Positions 44,342-54,299 of a stretch of 64,000 nucleotides of DNA are shown here, piece after piece (position 1 is the stretch's first letter; the number at the start of each line of letters is the position of its first letter). The translations under genes were made by a program, and so were the position numbers. The stretch covers positions 581-64,580 of the forward strand of contig JAJYUV010000002.1 of NCBI GenBank assembly GCA_021792355.1, given 5' to 3'. The notes beneath the pieces were generated by a model, which had not been told where the DNA came from, ran no database searches, and saw only the letters and a list, made by a program, of their open reading frames with translations. This DNA is from Thermoplasmata archaeon. GTDB taxonomy: Archaea; Thermoplasmatota; Thermoplasmata; Thermoplasmatales; GCA-001856825.

Positions 44342-45742
44342 TCAATTTACCGAAGGAATCTTTGACCCACAGTACGGACAGTACTTTGTACCCTCAAATG
44401 GCAGATTCTTACCGCATTCTGGACAGAACTTCATTACGTCTTCAGGAGATGAATTTTGTTTGGACTCCTTCAGAACGGGAGGTGGGGTAGCTATTGTACA
44501 ATCATTCCCACCTTTTTTGACACCTGGATTGTCAGTCACTTTGGATTGAGTATTCGCTGCTTGCTGTTGGACTTCTTGAAGTGGAGAGTTCACTTGATCA
44601 GACGATTTAGGGCTTACCTTCCTTTCCTGATTCTTTAAACTGACTGGAATCCCTTTCTTTTCAATTCGAGAACCGCAATTGTCGCAGAAGTTGGAGGATT
44701 GGTCCTGAACCTTCGTGCCGCAATTTGTGCAAAATACGGTTGCCTCTTCATCATCTGCGTCTGTATCTTCTTCTGAATGCTGATCATTATACTGATTTTT
44801 CTTTGCTTCGGCTTGGGGTTCGTCATTAACGTTCTCTTTGAATAAAACTGCGGTACCAGTTCTATCCTTGTATAGGGGGACTACATCAAGTGGGTCCACA
44901 TCTTCAACAAGGCACGGTACCGGAAAAGCCTCGCCGGTGTACCCCTGGCTCTGACCACACCAAGTACACTTCTTCGTACCGAGAGGCATCTCAGATTGCC
45001 CGCACCTCAGACAAGTAACAAATTTTGGAGGATTTTCTCTTCTTACTCTTTCCAGAAGTTCCGAATATTTTGCTACCTGCGCCCCAAAAACCTGAACCCT
45101 TTGGTGGCTTAACTGCAAGTAATTCTGGTCCCAGTTGAGTTCCTGGACTGCTTTCTGATCGGTTACTTGCCTTTGCATCGGAAAAACCAAGAAATCGTAA
45201 GAATATGTACCAGTCCCACCAAGTGTACTAACGGGGCTATATGTGTTCCCAAAAATTGGCGCTGGTGTTATTACCGTCTTAGTAGTTTGAATGGTACCCA
45301 TACTCCTCTGCATTACAGTTACTCCGTCATTTCCAGATTGAAGCCACGCTTTTGAAAAAGTCACTATGCCCCTGATGAGTTGCGATGGCCACTGGTCAAC
45401 TGATACACCTCTTTTTATAAGGCCGTCTACGAGATCGTAGTGTCTCTTGCACAGGGATAGGCCACCAGGAGTCATGTACTGTATTTGATCTGGAAACTTT
45501 GCGGCACAAAAGTACGGATTCTCTTCCTTTGGAAAGAGTTGAAGTCTGCATACGTGACAAATAGTTCTTATATAGATGTCGGCACCCCATCTCTTCCCGC
45601 CATCCCCTCCAAAATCTGGGTTTAACTCCCTATAGATATTGGTTGCGTCTCTTTGGTAAATATCTGAGTTTTCAGCTCGCCACTGGCTCCCAGAATCGTT
45701 GGTTTGAACATCCGATTTGTTAATTTTCTTCCAAAAAGGCAT
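44342..45742 (-). CDS. Multi zinc-ribbon protein of unknown function
   Basis: 466 residues. Four Cys clusters are seen: an N-terminal CHVCRLQLFPKEENPYFC with a later LCKRHYDL, a central CLRCGQ...CTWCGQ pair, a CTNCG...CDNCG ribbon, and a C-terminal CPECG...CPYCG ribbon. Between them are an uncharged domain of about 150 residues and a Gln/Ser/Lys-rich linker with low complexity. No membrane helix. It lies 12 bases downstream of another zinc-ribbon gene, so they form an operon. I recognise no catalytic motif. An adaptor or scaffold role is an inference from multiple ribbons only. Confidence 0.75.
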   Translation of the reverse strand: MPFWKKINKSDVQTNDSGSQWRAENSDIYQRDATNIYRELNPDFGGDGGKRWGADIYIRTICHVCRLQLFPKEENPYFCAAKFPDQIQYMTPGGLSLCKRHYDLVDGLIKRGVSVDQWPSQLIRGIVTFSKAWLQSGNDGVTVMQRSMGTIQTTKTVITPAPIFGNTYSPVSTLGGTGTYSYDFLVFPMQRQVTDQKAVQELNWDQNYLQLSHQRVQVFGAQVAKYSELLERVRRENPPKFVTCLRCGQSEMPLGTKKCTWCGQSQGYTGEAFPVPCLVEDVDPLDVVPLYKDRTGTAVLFKENVNDEPQAEAKKNQYNDQHSEEDTDADDEEATVFCTNCGTKVQDQSSNFCDNCGSRIEKKGIPVSLKNQERKVSPKSSDQVNSPLQEVQQQAANTQSKVTDNPGVKKGGNDCTIATPPPVLKESKQNSSPEDVMKFCPECGKNLPFEGTKYCPYCGSKIPSVN

Positions 45743-45754
45743 ATTTTAACCTTC

Positions 45755-46273
45755 TCACCTGGTTCCTGCTTTTTTAATTCCCCCTTTTAAAAGATGGGAA
45801 GAGGCTGCGAAAGTGAATCCTGCTATGATAATCACTACAACTATAGACACTACGTTAACCAAGTAAAAATCCCATACCAGTGCAATTACGATTGCTATTA
45901 TACCTGTGTACAGACCCTCCCGGTCAGCATCATACATGTTCACCGCTGTGAAGAGACTCAAGAGGGTCAATATAAGACCTACACCAATTTCTGGATTGTA
46001 TCTTATAAAAAATCCAAATGCGGTTGTATACAAATTTGACAGGGTCGCAAGTATCCAGATCACGAACGCCACAGTAACAGTCCAGTGCCTTTTAGGTTTC
46101 TCTCCTATGAATTTCGTTTGATTTGCCGTATTTACATTTGATATTGACTGTGGTATTTCACCCGTTCCCACACCAGTTGATTGAGTGGCTTCTGAAGGAA
46201 AAAGTGAATTCCCACATCTTGCGCAATATCTTGCTTCGGCGCGGTTTTCGTATCCGCATCTTGAGCAGAACAC
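45755..46273 (-). CDS. Zinc-ribbon membrane protein
   Basis: 172 residues. The N-terminal ribbon is MFCSRCGYENRAEARYCARC (C-x2-C...C-x2-C), followed by a Ser/Thr-rich linker and three or four membrane helices from about residue 65. This layout, a cytosolic zinc ribbon tethered to a small helical bundle, is common in archaea and bacteria without a defined function. It is the first gene of a pair with the multi-ribbon protein at 44342. Confidence 0.8.
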   Translation of the reverse strand: MFCSRCGYENRAEARYCARCGNSLFPSEATQSTGVGTGEIPQSISNVNTANQTKFIGEKPKRHWTVTVAFVIWILATLSNLYTTAFGFFIRYNPEIGVGLILTLLSLFTAVNMYDADREGLYTGIIAIVIALVWDFYLVNVVSIVVVIIIAGFTFAASSHLLKGGIKKAGTR

Positions 46274-46525
46274 GCTTAATCACTTCCTTTATGTATTTAA
46301 ATTTCTTGTTTCCACTAAATTTCTTAATTTAGACAAAATTGAGATTCCAATGTCCAATAATTCTGTGGGAAGATCTTCACGTCTTTTTTATTGACTGGAA
46401 TCATACCAATAACGATTCTTGAATTTTTCCAAATTTAATGTGCCTCGCATGAACGGCCCAATTTGAACACGACTCGATTATTCGCTGCAAACATTTTAAT
46501 GGTGGTTTCTGATTAGCCCGAATAA

Positions 46526-49500
46526 TTGGTGGACTTGATGGATGATGGAACGAGCAGAGTAAAGACTTTTACTGACTCTTTGAAGAATCTGAGCACAGAG
46601 TCGAAGACCGGGGTCATCCTCGCGCTGACCTTCTTCCTCTCCCTGTTTCTCAGTTTGTACTTCGTTATCGGCCCTGCAGTAAAGGGAGACTGGGCCGTTT
46701 CCGGAGGTTCTGATGCCTACTACAATATGCACATTGTTCAATACATACTCTCCACCCACCATCAACTTCTATTCGATCCAAATTTGAATTACCCCATCGG
46801 ACTAGAGAACCCTAGACCGCCGTTCTTCCACTGGCTAATAGTCTTACTGGGCTATGCCTTCTCCCCGTTTCTGGGAGGAGTCTACAACTCCACTATGACC
46901 ATGTTCCTTGCGAGCACGGCCATAGGAGGGGCTTTCATAGTCTTTCCAACATACTACCTCGGGAAGGAACTTTTTGGGTACAAGGTAGGCCTTATAGCAG
47001 CCATGTTGGTGGCCATGTCGCCACTGACACTCATGAAGAGCATAGGTTCAATTGGTCTTTTCGATATCTATACTGCTCTCTTCGGACTGATGTTCATATA
47101 CTACTTCCTAAGGGCTATTAACACATTCAAATTTGAAGAGCAGGACTCTCCTTTCTTTAAAAACCTGATTCAGTCGATCAAGAAAAATCCCATCTCAATT
47201 ACGTATTCCCTTCTGGCCGGAGTATCTCTGGCTGCATCAATGCTCACCTGGGTGGGTACAATTTCTCTGATTCTGATACTTGCAGGGGCTGCTGTCGTTC
47301 AGCTTGCGATCTTCGCAATAAAGAGGAAGAACGCTCTTTCCATATTCGTTTCTAACCTCTTTTTTGGTTCAGGTTTCATTATTTCCTATCCGTGGTACAA
47401 GGTTGCAGGGTTCGTGGCAATCAGATTCGAATATCCCCTCATAATGTGGGCGGTACTGTTTCTCGCGTCCATTTACTTCCTTATTCTCCAGAAGCGTCCA
47501 TGGCTTGTGTCCCTTGGACTGTTTATAGTGGTAGCTGCTGCTGGAATAGCGCTTCTGTACAAGTTAGATAGAAACCTGATCCTCTCCATACTCTCCGGTC
47601 AACACTACTTCATAAAGAACAAGATATACGACACCATAGCGGAGGCACAGGCACTTCCACTTGGAGAGGACCTGATGGAATTCGGTGCCTTTCCATTCTT
47701 CGCTTCCATCGTGGGACTGGCCTACCTGGTATACAAGTGGGTAAGGACGGCCACATTCAATACGACTTTGGCTGTCCTTTACTTCGGAGGCATAATAGTA
47801 ATAAGCATGATAGCATCAAAGTTCCTTTACTTTGGAGCTTCAGCCGCCTCCATCCTGACGGGCTACATTGTGGTAAGGGCATTCGAGCTTCTATCTTTCA
47901 GGGAAGCGGTTGAGAAGTCCAAGGGAAGGTCCATAAGGACAGCTCTCAGAAGGGAGTTCAAGTTTGCCCACTACGCAACTATACTAATAGTCGTTTTCCT
48001 CCTGGTGGTGCCTACTACTTTCTATGCAGTCGATTCCGCCATTCCCTACAACAACAAAACGGCCTACGACAAACAACTCTACAACGACACTCCATCTTTC
48101 CTAAAACCACAGAACTATACCTCCCCCTACTATCTCGGAGCATTCGGTGCCGCCCTCGCGACCCCTAACCAGCCGCTTAATACGGCGTTGTCTTGGTTCC
48201 AGAATCAGGATGCCCAGCAGTCTCTGAACCAGCGACCTGCGTTCGTATCCTGGTGGGACTACGGATTCCAGACTCTTGAACAAGGAAATCATCCTGTCAT
48301 GGCTGATAACTTCCAAGATGGAATATACCCGGCAGCGCAAATCCTGTTAGCTCAGAATGAGAGCGAAATTGTCTCAGTTATGATCACCAGAATGCTGGAC
48401 AATTATACGCTTGGAGGGAACTTTAACAATTCAGCGATAATACCAGTCCTGGAACAATATCTAGGACAGAATGCAACCCATAGAGTTATGAGTTTTGAAA
48501 CAAATCCAGATGCATTTATCCCGCAGATATTGGCCAATCCATCCTACTATGGAAAAACATCTTCCACAATCCAAACGGGGGATGCGAAGTACATTCTAAT
48601 GGAGCACTTTTTGACCAACACCTATTCTCTCAACACGTTAATAAACCTATATTCTGCGATTGAGCAGTTCACTAGCAAATACATGAGCTACATAGCAATA
48701 GATTCTGGACTCTTTCCCTTTAATGCAACAAGCACTGGCATATTCTACGCGCCAGCATATCTTGGGGATTTCCCTTATGCCAATGCTTCAGGTGAGATAG
48801 TTCCTACATCATTCTACAACATAAACGTCACAGACACTTCGGGAAACACCTATTCAATCCAGAGTTTCCCTTCGGGAGATACGGCTTCCAGCTACAGCAT
48901 AACGTACTCCTCCGCATTTTATAACACGACTATATACAGAGGGTTCATAGGTTATCCTCCCAGCTCAGTAGGGGCATCTGGAGGAATCCCCGGATTCACG
49001 TCCAATCTGACCTCATATCCAGCGATGCAGGGTTGGGGAATGTCGAACTTTGAAGTCGTTTACAAAACCGTTCTCTGGAACCCTTACACCGATTATCAAA
49101 ATCACAGTTCGGCATGGAAGACGGTTTCCCTAGAACAGGGATATTACTATCAGAAAAACCATGACGGAACTGTCGATCTGTTCCCGCCTTCGTACGTCCT
49201 ATCGAACGATGTCGTCTTCCTGCAGTATTATCCAGGAGCAATAATCAGCGGACAGGTCAAAAACAGCAACGGACAACCAGTACCTGGCGTCAGGGTCACT
49301 CTGACCGATCAGTATGGGATCCCGCATCAGACCGTACTGACCAATTCTACAGGTTACTATTCGATATATGCAGTAGCCGGGAATGATACGGTAACCTACA
49401 CGACTGGATCATACAATTCTCTATACATGATAGGCAACAAGGCCCTGGGTTACTACAACGTCAGCATATCGGAGGCTCAGGCAAACAGGGATAGCTACAC

Positions 49501-52500
49501 TCTGTACGGCATGCCGACCTGGAACATCACCCACAACCTTGTGATCAACTCAACACAGGCGAATGGAGTGGTTTACCTGGACGTGTCACACATCGGTATA
49601 TACAACAGCCAAACGGACGTGACTGTACCTGCAGAAGTGAAATACTACAACTCATCTTTTAATGCCACATACTACGCAAATACAACGCAGAATGGTACCT
49701 ACAGTATTCCGTACGTTGCACCCTACATATACAGCGTCTCTGCTAACGTTTACGGTACCTGGTACAACAACTTGGCAACTGTTGCGGTCAATACATCTTC
49801 AATATCCAAGGACATCCACGTTAACTTTGGGATCATGAACGTCACTTTGAAATCGGGAACTTCGCTTTACTCTGGTAGCGAGATAACGTTTAGCAAAGGA
49901 AGCACTTCTGTGACGTACAATCTGACCAAATCTAATCAGAAATTTTATCTCCCGACGGGGACATACAATGTCAGCGCTTTCAACGGCGGGAGATGGGACA
50001 ATTTCACGACAGTCTCAACTAACAACACTACCACCCACCTGACCTTATCTTTCATCACTACATCCAGGATTACATTCATCACACAGATAAACGGGCAACC
50101 TGTCAGTGCACCTGTGGTGATAAGCAATGGTACTTTTGCAACAAAAATGACTCAGACTGATTCTGATGGTATCGGTTATTATGGTCTTAAGATTTCTTCG
50201 TATGCCGTTTATACAAGCATCTTCTACGACGGTAGTTACTACTCTGCCTCGCAGATTCTCAATGTCTCAGGCCCGATGACCGTCTACCTCGATCTTCAGC
50301 CTTCTTACTTGGTTTATGGATACTATAAAGTAAACAACGCAGGGCAGAATGGGGCAAAGGTCGCAATATCTGGAAGCAATTCGTTAGTCGATCTTACGAC
50401 CAACAGCACCGGATATTTCTCAGTGTATCTTCCAAGTGGAGAATACAGCGCAGTCGCCTATTCCAGCACGGGCAGTTCTCCATACGTTGCTTTCATGCAG
50501 TTCACCCTGACCGACCAGAGCGTTCCACTGGCACTGAATGGCTACCCCGGTCAGGCTTTATCCGGGACAGTCTCCTACGACGGAACCCCGATCAGTGGAA
50601 TCGTAACATCCAGAGTCAACAACGCTCCTTATTTCTATACTTTCGATACTGGAAACGGATCTTACGAAATTTACGTGCAGAATGGAGTATCGATTCAGGG
50701 AGTAAGTTTCATATCTCCGGGTTATGCAGTGCAATCTTCATCTAGCTCCGCAATTTCTCTTAAGGTCCTTTCAGTCAGCGTTTCCGTTAAAGCCACGTAC
50801 TCTGGAAGCACCACGCTAAAGGTTTATTTCAATGGAACCAGAGACTATGTAACAACCGGAACTCACTTCTTCAACCTGACGGTAATTCCAGGAAACTATT
50901 CTATTGCATTCTCTGCCCCTGGAACCGTCACTACATCTAACGTCACTACTATCGAAGTTTTGCCAGGTATGTCCAGCCAGAACTTCTACGCATCTCTCAG
51001 CATTAAGGCTAGGTTGTTCATCGATCAGATAAAAGGGGTATATGTATTCAAGAACGGAACCCTCGTTGCGACCTCCGTTGGTGCGACACTTCCAATCGGT
51101 ACTTATACAATTTATTCCTACACCGGAAGCACTGCAGCCCTTCAGACGGTAAACCTGACCGCAAACTCGACCGTTAAATTGAACTTCGTTACAGCCTACA
51201 ACGTGTCTCTTGTGACTTCGCCTGCTGCCAATGTTACAATATCGACACCGTACGGCAGCATCTCCTGGGCTGGCCAAGTCCTGCTTCCAAAGGGATCGTA
51301 CACCTTCACCCTGGAGAAGTACTACAATTCCACTTACATCTACTATGCATCATCGTCTGCATACATCTCGTCGTCCAAAACGATCACACTTAATGGGATA
51401 CTAAAGCAGGTTCTTTCCAATATCTCCTTGTCCTTCACTTATGCTGGTTCACCAGTTTCATCAGGCAGGTATTACATCCAGGGTCCTGAGAACGCTTCTG
51501 GTAGCTTTGGATCTGGTCCCGTACCGCTCCCATACGGATCCTATTCCATATATGCTGTTTCGGGAGACGTCGCATTCTTCGGCGGGTTTAACGTTACGGG
51601 TTCCAGCGAGGCTCTCAGCTTTTCCCTCCAGAGGGCGTATCCACTCAACTACGGAACTTACCTGAACAATACTTCCTACGGGGGTATGGTGCGCATCGCG
51701 GGCTTTGCCAACTACTACCTTCCTCCATCTGGAATAATCATCCTGCCAAATGGCACTTACGTCTTCAAGGCCTCTACCACCTACTCCTATTACGGTTTTG
51801 TGGACAACTATTCCGTAGACCAAAAGGTCAGGGTCTCTGGAATAAGCTCTGCAACCCTTCCACTAAAGATAAATGCGATAGTCAAAGTCACGTTCCTTGC
51901 CGAGTCGGGGACTCCGACCCTCAGGGCCAGGGAACCTTACTCTTTCCCGCTATTGATAACCAGCCAGTCCAACATTCCCCTCACATTCACAATTGGCAAC
52001 TCCTCGTCCATATGGATGACCGGTTCGACCATAACCCTGGCGCCCTACTCCTCTGGCGAAACCAACATAACCATCAGAGTTCCTCCGGGTAGTGTGTCGG
52101 GTATCACGGCCGCTTCCATAAGGGTGTATTACGGAGGTACAAACAGCAACGTAGGAATTAACGTCACCGTTGCCCTAATCGAGAATGTCTCGGCGTCGAT
52201 CAACAACAAAACTGGAAAAATAGTGGGAAACCTTCTCGAAATCCCGCTCACGATCTTCAACAAGGGGAACAATCAAACAGAGGTGAACGCTAGCGTCTTG
52301 AACGCTGCCCAGCTGAGTTCTGAAGGAATCACGGTAACTTTCAACAACAGCACAACACTCAACGAGAAGCTCTTCTCCAACTCGAACAACACCTCCTACC
52401 TGATAATCAAGTCCACGACAGGAAAGTCGATAGTGGGCCAGCAGGTTTCCATTATCATCTATTATGACAACACTACAAAGATTGTCTCAACAACGCTGAA

Positions 52501-52660
52501 CGCTCCTGTACTGTCAGTGAGCAGTGCCTCTGGAATAGGTCACGGCGTGTCTCAATACTCTCACCTGACACAGGATTACTACATCTATGCCTTCTCTGCC
52601 TTCATAGTCCTTGCAATGATTATGGTGATGCTGATATTTAGAAGGAGGTTCAGATCATGA
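46526..52660 (+). CDS. aglB: Giant AglB/STT3 oligosaccharyltransferase
   Basis: 2044 residues (start TTG 46526; an ATG at 46538 is an alternative), about twice the usual archaeal AglB length. An N-terminal GT-C domain with about 13 helices has the first-loop acidic motif GGSDAYYNMHIVQYI. The acceptor-binding signature WWDYG is at 576-580 (FVSWWDYGFQTLEQGNHPVM). From about residue 900 a carboxypeptidase-regulatory-like beta-sandwich begins (GAIISGQVKNSNGQPVPGVR), followed by roughly 1,100 residues of Ser/Thr/Tyr/Asn-rich beta-repeat sequence with many sequons. A final membrane helix and RRRFRS tail end the protein. It transfers lipid-linked glycans to Asn on secreted proteins. The last four bases overlap the next gene. 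Confidence 0.93.
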   Translation: MVDLMDDGTSRVKTFTDSLKNLSTESKTGVILALTFFLSLFLSLYFVIGPAVKGDWAVSGGSDAYYNMHIVQYILSTHHQLLFDPNLNYPIGLENPRPPFFHWLIVLLGYAFSPFLGGVYNSTMTMFLASTAIGGAFIVFPTYYLGKELFGYKVGLIAAMLVAMSPLTLMKSIGSIGLFDIYTALFGLMFIYYFLRAINTFKFEEQDSPFFKNLIQSIKKNPISITYSLLAGVSLAASMLTWVGTISLILILAGAAVVQLAIFAIKRKNALSIFVSNLFFGSGFIISYPWYKVAGFVAIRFEYPLIMWAVLFLASIYFLILQKRPWLVSLGLFIVVAAAGIALLYKLDRNLILSILSGQHYFIKNKIYDTIAEAQALPLGEDLMEFGAFPFFASIVGLAYLVYKWVRTATFNTTLAVLYFGGIIVISMIASKFLYFGASAASILTGYIVVRAFELLSFREAVEKSKGRSIRTALRREFKFAHYATILIVVFLLVVPTTFYAVDSAIPYNNKTAYDKQLYNDTPSFLKPQNYTSPYYLGAFGAALATPNQPLNTALSWFQNQDAQQSLNQRPAFVSWWDYGFQTLEQGNHPVMADNFQDGIYPAAQILLAQNESEIVSVMITRMLDNYTLGGNFNNSAIIPVLEQYLGQNATHRVMSFETNPDAFIPQILANPSYYGKTSSTIQTGDAKYILMEHFLTNTYSLNTLINLYSAIEQFTSKYMSYIAIDSGLFPFNATSTGIFYAPAYLGDFPYANASGEIVPTSFYNINVTDTSGNTYSIQSFPSGDTASSYSITYSSAFYNTTIYRGFIGYPPSSVGASGGIPGFTSNLTSYPAMQGWGMSNFEVVYKTVLWNPYTDYQNHSSAWKTVSLEQGYYYQKNHDGTVDLFPPSYVLSNDVVFLQYYPGAIISGQVKNSNGQPVPGVRVTLTDQYGIPHQTVLTNSTGYYSIYAVAGNDTVTYTTGSYNSLYMIGNKALGYYNVSISEAQANRDSYTLYGMPTWNITHNLVINSTQANGVVYLDVSHIGIYNSQTDVTVPAEVKYYNSSFNATYYANTTQNGTYSIPYVAPYIYSVSANVYGTWYNNLATVAVNTSSISKDIHVNFGIMNVTLKSGTSLYSGSEITFSKGSTSVTYNLTKSNQKFYLPTGTYNVSAFNGGRWDNFTTVSTNNTTTHLTLSFITTSRITFITQINGQPVSAPVVISNGTFATKMTQTDSDGIGYYGLKISSYAVYTSIFYDGSYYSASQILNVSGPMTVYLDLQPSYLVYGYYKVNNAGQNGAKVAISGSNSLVDLTTNSTGYFSVYLPSGEYSAVAYSSTGSSPYVAFMQFTLTDQSVPLALNGYPGQALSGTVSYDGTPISGIVTSRVNNAPYFYTFDTGNGSYEIYVQNGVSIQGVSFISPGYAVQSSSSSAISLKVLSVSVSVKATYSGSTTLKVYFNGTRDYVTTGTHFFNLTVIPGNYSIAFSAPGTVTTSNVTTIEVLPGMSSQNFYASLSIKARLFIDQIKGVYVFKNGTLVATSVGATLPIGTYTIYSYTGSTAALQTVNLTANSTVKLNFVTAYNVSLVTSPAANVTISTPYGSISWAGQVLLPKGSYTFTLEKYYNSTYIYYASSSAYISSSKTITLNGILKQVLSNISLSFTYAGSPVSSGRYYIQGPENASGSFGSGPVPLPYGSYSIYAVSGDVAFFGGFNVTGSSEALSFSLQRAYPLNYGTYLNNTSYGGMVRIAGFANYYLPPSGIIILPNGTYVFKASTTYSYYGFVDNYSVDQKVRVSGISSATLPLKINAIVKVTFLAESGTPTLRAREPYSFPLLITSQSNIPLTFTIGNSSSIWMTGSTITLAPYSSGETNITIRVPPGSVSGITAASIRVYYGGTNSNVGINVTVALIENVSASINNKTGKIVGNLLEIPLTIFNKGNNQTEVNASVLNAAQLSSEGITVTFNNSTTLNEKLFSNSNNTSYLIIKSTTGKSIVGQQVSIIIYYDNTTKIVSTTLNAPVLSVSSASGIGHGVSQYSHLTQDYYIYAFSAFIVLAMIMVMLIFRRRFRS

Positions 52661-53418
52661 AGGCGCTGTTTGCTATCGTACTGATAGCTCTGGTAATCGG
52701 ATCCACACTTACCGTAGGAGCGTACGCTGCCACCAACTCTAACGGTCCCATAAGCGTGAGCGGACCGTCTTCCGTGGCCATAAATTCGACTTTCGTGTAC
52801 TCGGTCAGCGTCCAGAACATTTTCAACAACTACTCTATATCCATGGTCATATCGGGATACAACCTGACTGGGGCATCGCCCATAAATCCAACCTACCTGA
52901 CTGACCTCAGAGCCCTTGTGCCTACTAATTTCAACATCACTGCCCCAAAGGTCGCTACAACTATGTTTCTGCTGTTCCAGGTGACTGGAAACCTCAACGG
53001 TGCGAAGTACTACTACAACGTCACATCGGTGGTGCAGGTGAAGGAGTACACAACCCTCAAGACCGTGATCAAAAATCCGTCACAATTCGCCCTGAAATAC
53101 ATCAACGTCACCTTCAAGGTTAACGGAAAGTATGTCGGGAGCAAAACTGTCAACATTTCGAAGAATTCGACTCAGAACGTCACTTACCAATGGGTTTCAG
53201 GGGTCCTTCCTTCTGGAGTATACACCGTTACCGTTCTGACGAACAACACACTTGCCAAGCTGGCGAACGGGAACTCCTACACCTTCCAGATACAGTCTGG
53301 GAACCCCTTTGCAGTATACATCTACCTCGGAATCATTGCATTCTTCGGAATAATAATAGCAGTACTGTTCATAGCCAGCTATTACGCCAGGAAGAGAAGA
53401 CCAAAGTGGAAGAAGTGA
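52657..53418 (+). CDS. Membrane-anchored exoprotein coupled to aglB
   Basis: 253 residues with a cleavable signal peptide (MKALFAIVLIALVIGSTLTV, then AYA), an external beta-sandwich domain with many N-x-S/T sites (NNYSISM, NVTFKVNG, NISKNSTQNVT), and a C-terminal helix (YIYLGIIAFFGIIIAVLFIA) with a basic tail RKRRPKWKK. The start overlaps aglB by four bases (ATGA), implying coupled translation. The C-terminal segment of AglB has a similar anchor, so a partner of the glycosylation machinery is plausible. I recognise no named family. Confidence 0.75.
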   Translation: MKALFAIVLIALVIGSTLTVGAYAATNSNGPISVSGPSSVAINSTFVYSVSVQNIFNNYSISMVISGYNLTGASPINPTYLTDLRALVPTNFNITAPKVATTMFLLFQVTGNLNGAKYYYNVTSVVQVKEYTTLKTVIKNPSQFALKYINVTFKVNGKYVGSKTVNISKNSTQNVTYQWVSGVLPSGVYTVTVLTNNTLAKLANGNSYTFQIQSGNPFAVYIYLGIIAFFGIIIAVLFIASYYARKRRPKWKK

Positions 53419-53943
53419 TCAGAGTATATCGTTGCTTAGCGCAATGTTGATGGCAGACCCGGAATCTTCTCCTCTTTTTATTGTCCTTGAGCTTCCCCTC
53501 TCGTCAACTATCTGAAGTCTGAAATCCTTGAGGCTTTTTATTATCTGGTTTCTGTAACCTCTGTCCCCATTGCCCACCTTTATCAGGAAGCTGTTGTACC
53601 TGCACTCCTCGCTTACCCTAGAAACGTAATTCCTGATCTCACCAACGTCGTAGATGCTCCTCTTGTCAATCACGACGTTGTTTGCCAGGGTCGCAATTCC
53701 CGGAGTTGGACCCGGGTCAATTCCTACTACTATCTTCTCCGAATTCTTGGACCTTACGAGTTGTTTAAGCCTGAACTCCTCTGAACCGTCTGTCCTGAAG
53801 ACGTTGTTTCCCTTAAGATCCATATCGGTGAAGACAATGTCAAATCCGATAAAGTTGTCTTCGGGGCGCAGCGAAGTAAACGGCTCATTCATTTCCTTCA
53901 GGAGATATAGAAGTCTATTGTAGACCCTAAAGTCCCTTGTCAT
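53419..53943 (-). CDS. RNase H-like (RuvC/YqgF-type) protein of unknown function
   Basis: About 174 residues from ATG 53943, which has an AGGAG element just upstream; a longer frame begins at 54012. The central KIVVGIDPGPTPGIATLANN is the first strand and catalytic Asp of an RNase H-like fold, and the C-terminal RGEDSGSAINIAL resembles the last acidic motif of RuvC-like nucleases. The N-terminal part (RDFRVYNRLLYLLKEMNEPF) is helical. It could be a nuclease acting on nucleic-acid structures, but the full acidic triad is not clear. Convergent with the exoprotein gene. Confidence 0.65.
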   Translation of the reverse strand: MTRDFRVYNRLLYLLKEMNEPFTSLRPEDNFIGFDIVFTDMDLKGNNVFRTDGSEEFRLKQLVRSKNSEKIVVGIDPGPTPGIATLANNVVIDKRSIYDVGEIRNYVSRVSEECRYNSFLIKVGNGDRGYRNQIIKSLKDFRLQIVDERGSSRTIKRGEDSGSAINIALSNDIL

Positions 53944-54024
53944 GACTCCTAATTTCAACACATATGCATGACAAATTGATAAAAATATTTTCGGTAACCA
54001 GTCCTCCGGCAACCCGAAAGAGGG

Positions 54025-54270
54025 TCAGAAGACATAGTCCGCTTTCTTTTCCTTCTCAATAGACTCCAGCCTGTCGTTCGTTTCTATGTAGATTATGTCA
54101 AGCATGTTGATGAGGTAGTTCTTATCCTTGTCTGCAAGATATAGGAGAGGCTGGAATGTATCTGACAGACCCTTGAACTCTCCCTCCAGAAGCTTCGTTT
54201 CGTTGCCGGACCTGAGATACACCCTTACCTTTGAGCCCTCCTTCAAGCTAAAATTCGGAAATTCTTTCAT
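54025..54270 (-). CDS. Small beta-barrel protein, possibly Sm-like
   Basis: 81 residues from ATG 54270; a TATA-like element (ATTTTTATCG) about 24 bases upstream supports this start over the longer one at 54324. The core GSKVRVYLRSGNETKLLEGE followed by LLYLADKDKNYLINMLDIIY shows the strand pattern of an Sm/LSm barrel (a G-x-x-V-x-V-x-L-x-x-G start and a late aspartate-rich turn), but the standard Sm2 motif is not obvious. The C-terminal 15 residues are charged. Unassigned otherwise. Confidence 0.5.
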   Translation of the reverse strand: MKEFPNFSLKEGSKVRVYLRSGNETKLLEGEFKGLSDTFQPLLYLADKDKNYLINMLDIIYIETNDRLESIEKEKKADYVF

Positions 54271-54299
54271 AGATTCCAAATAAATGATCCGATAAAAAT

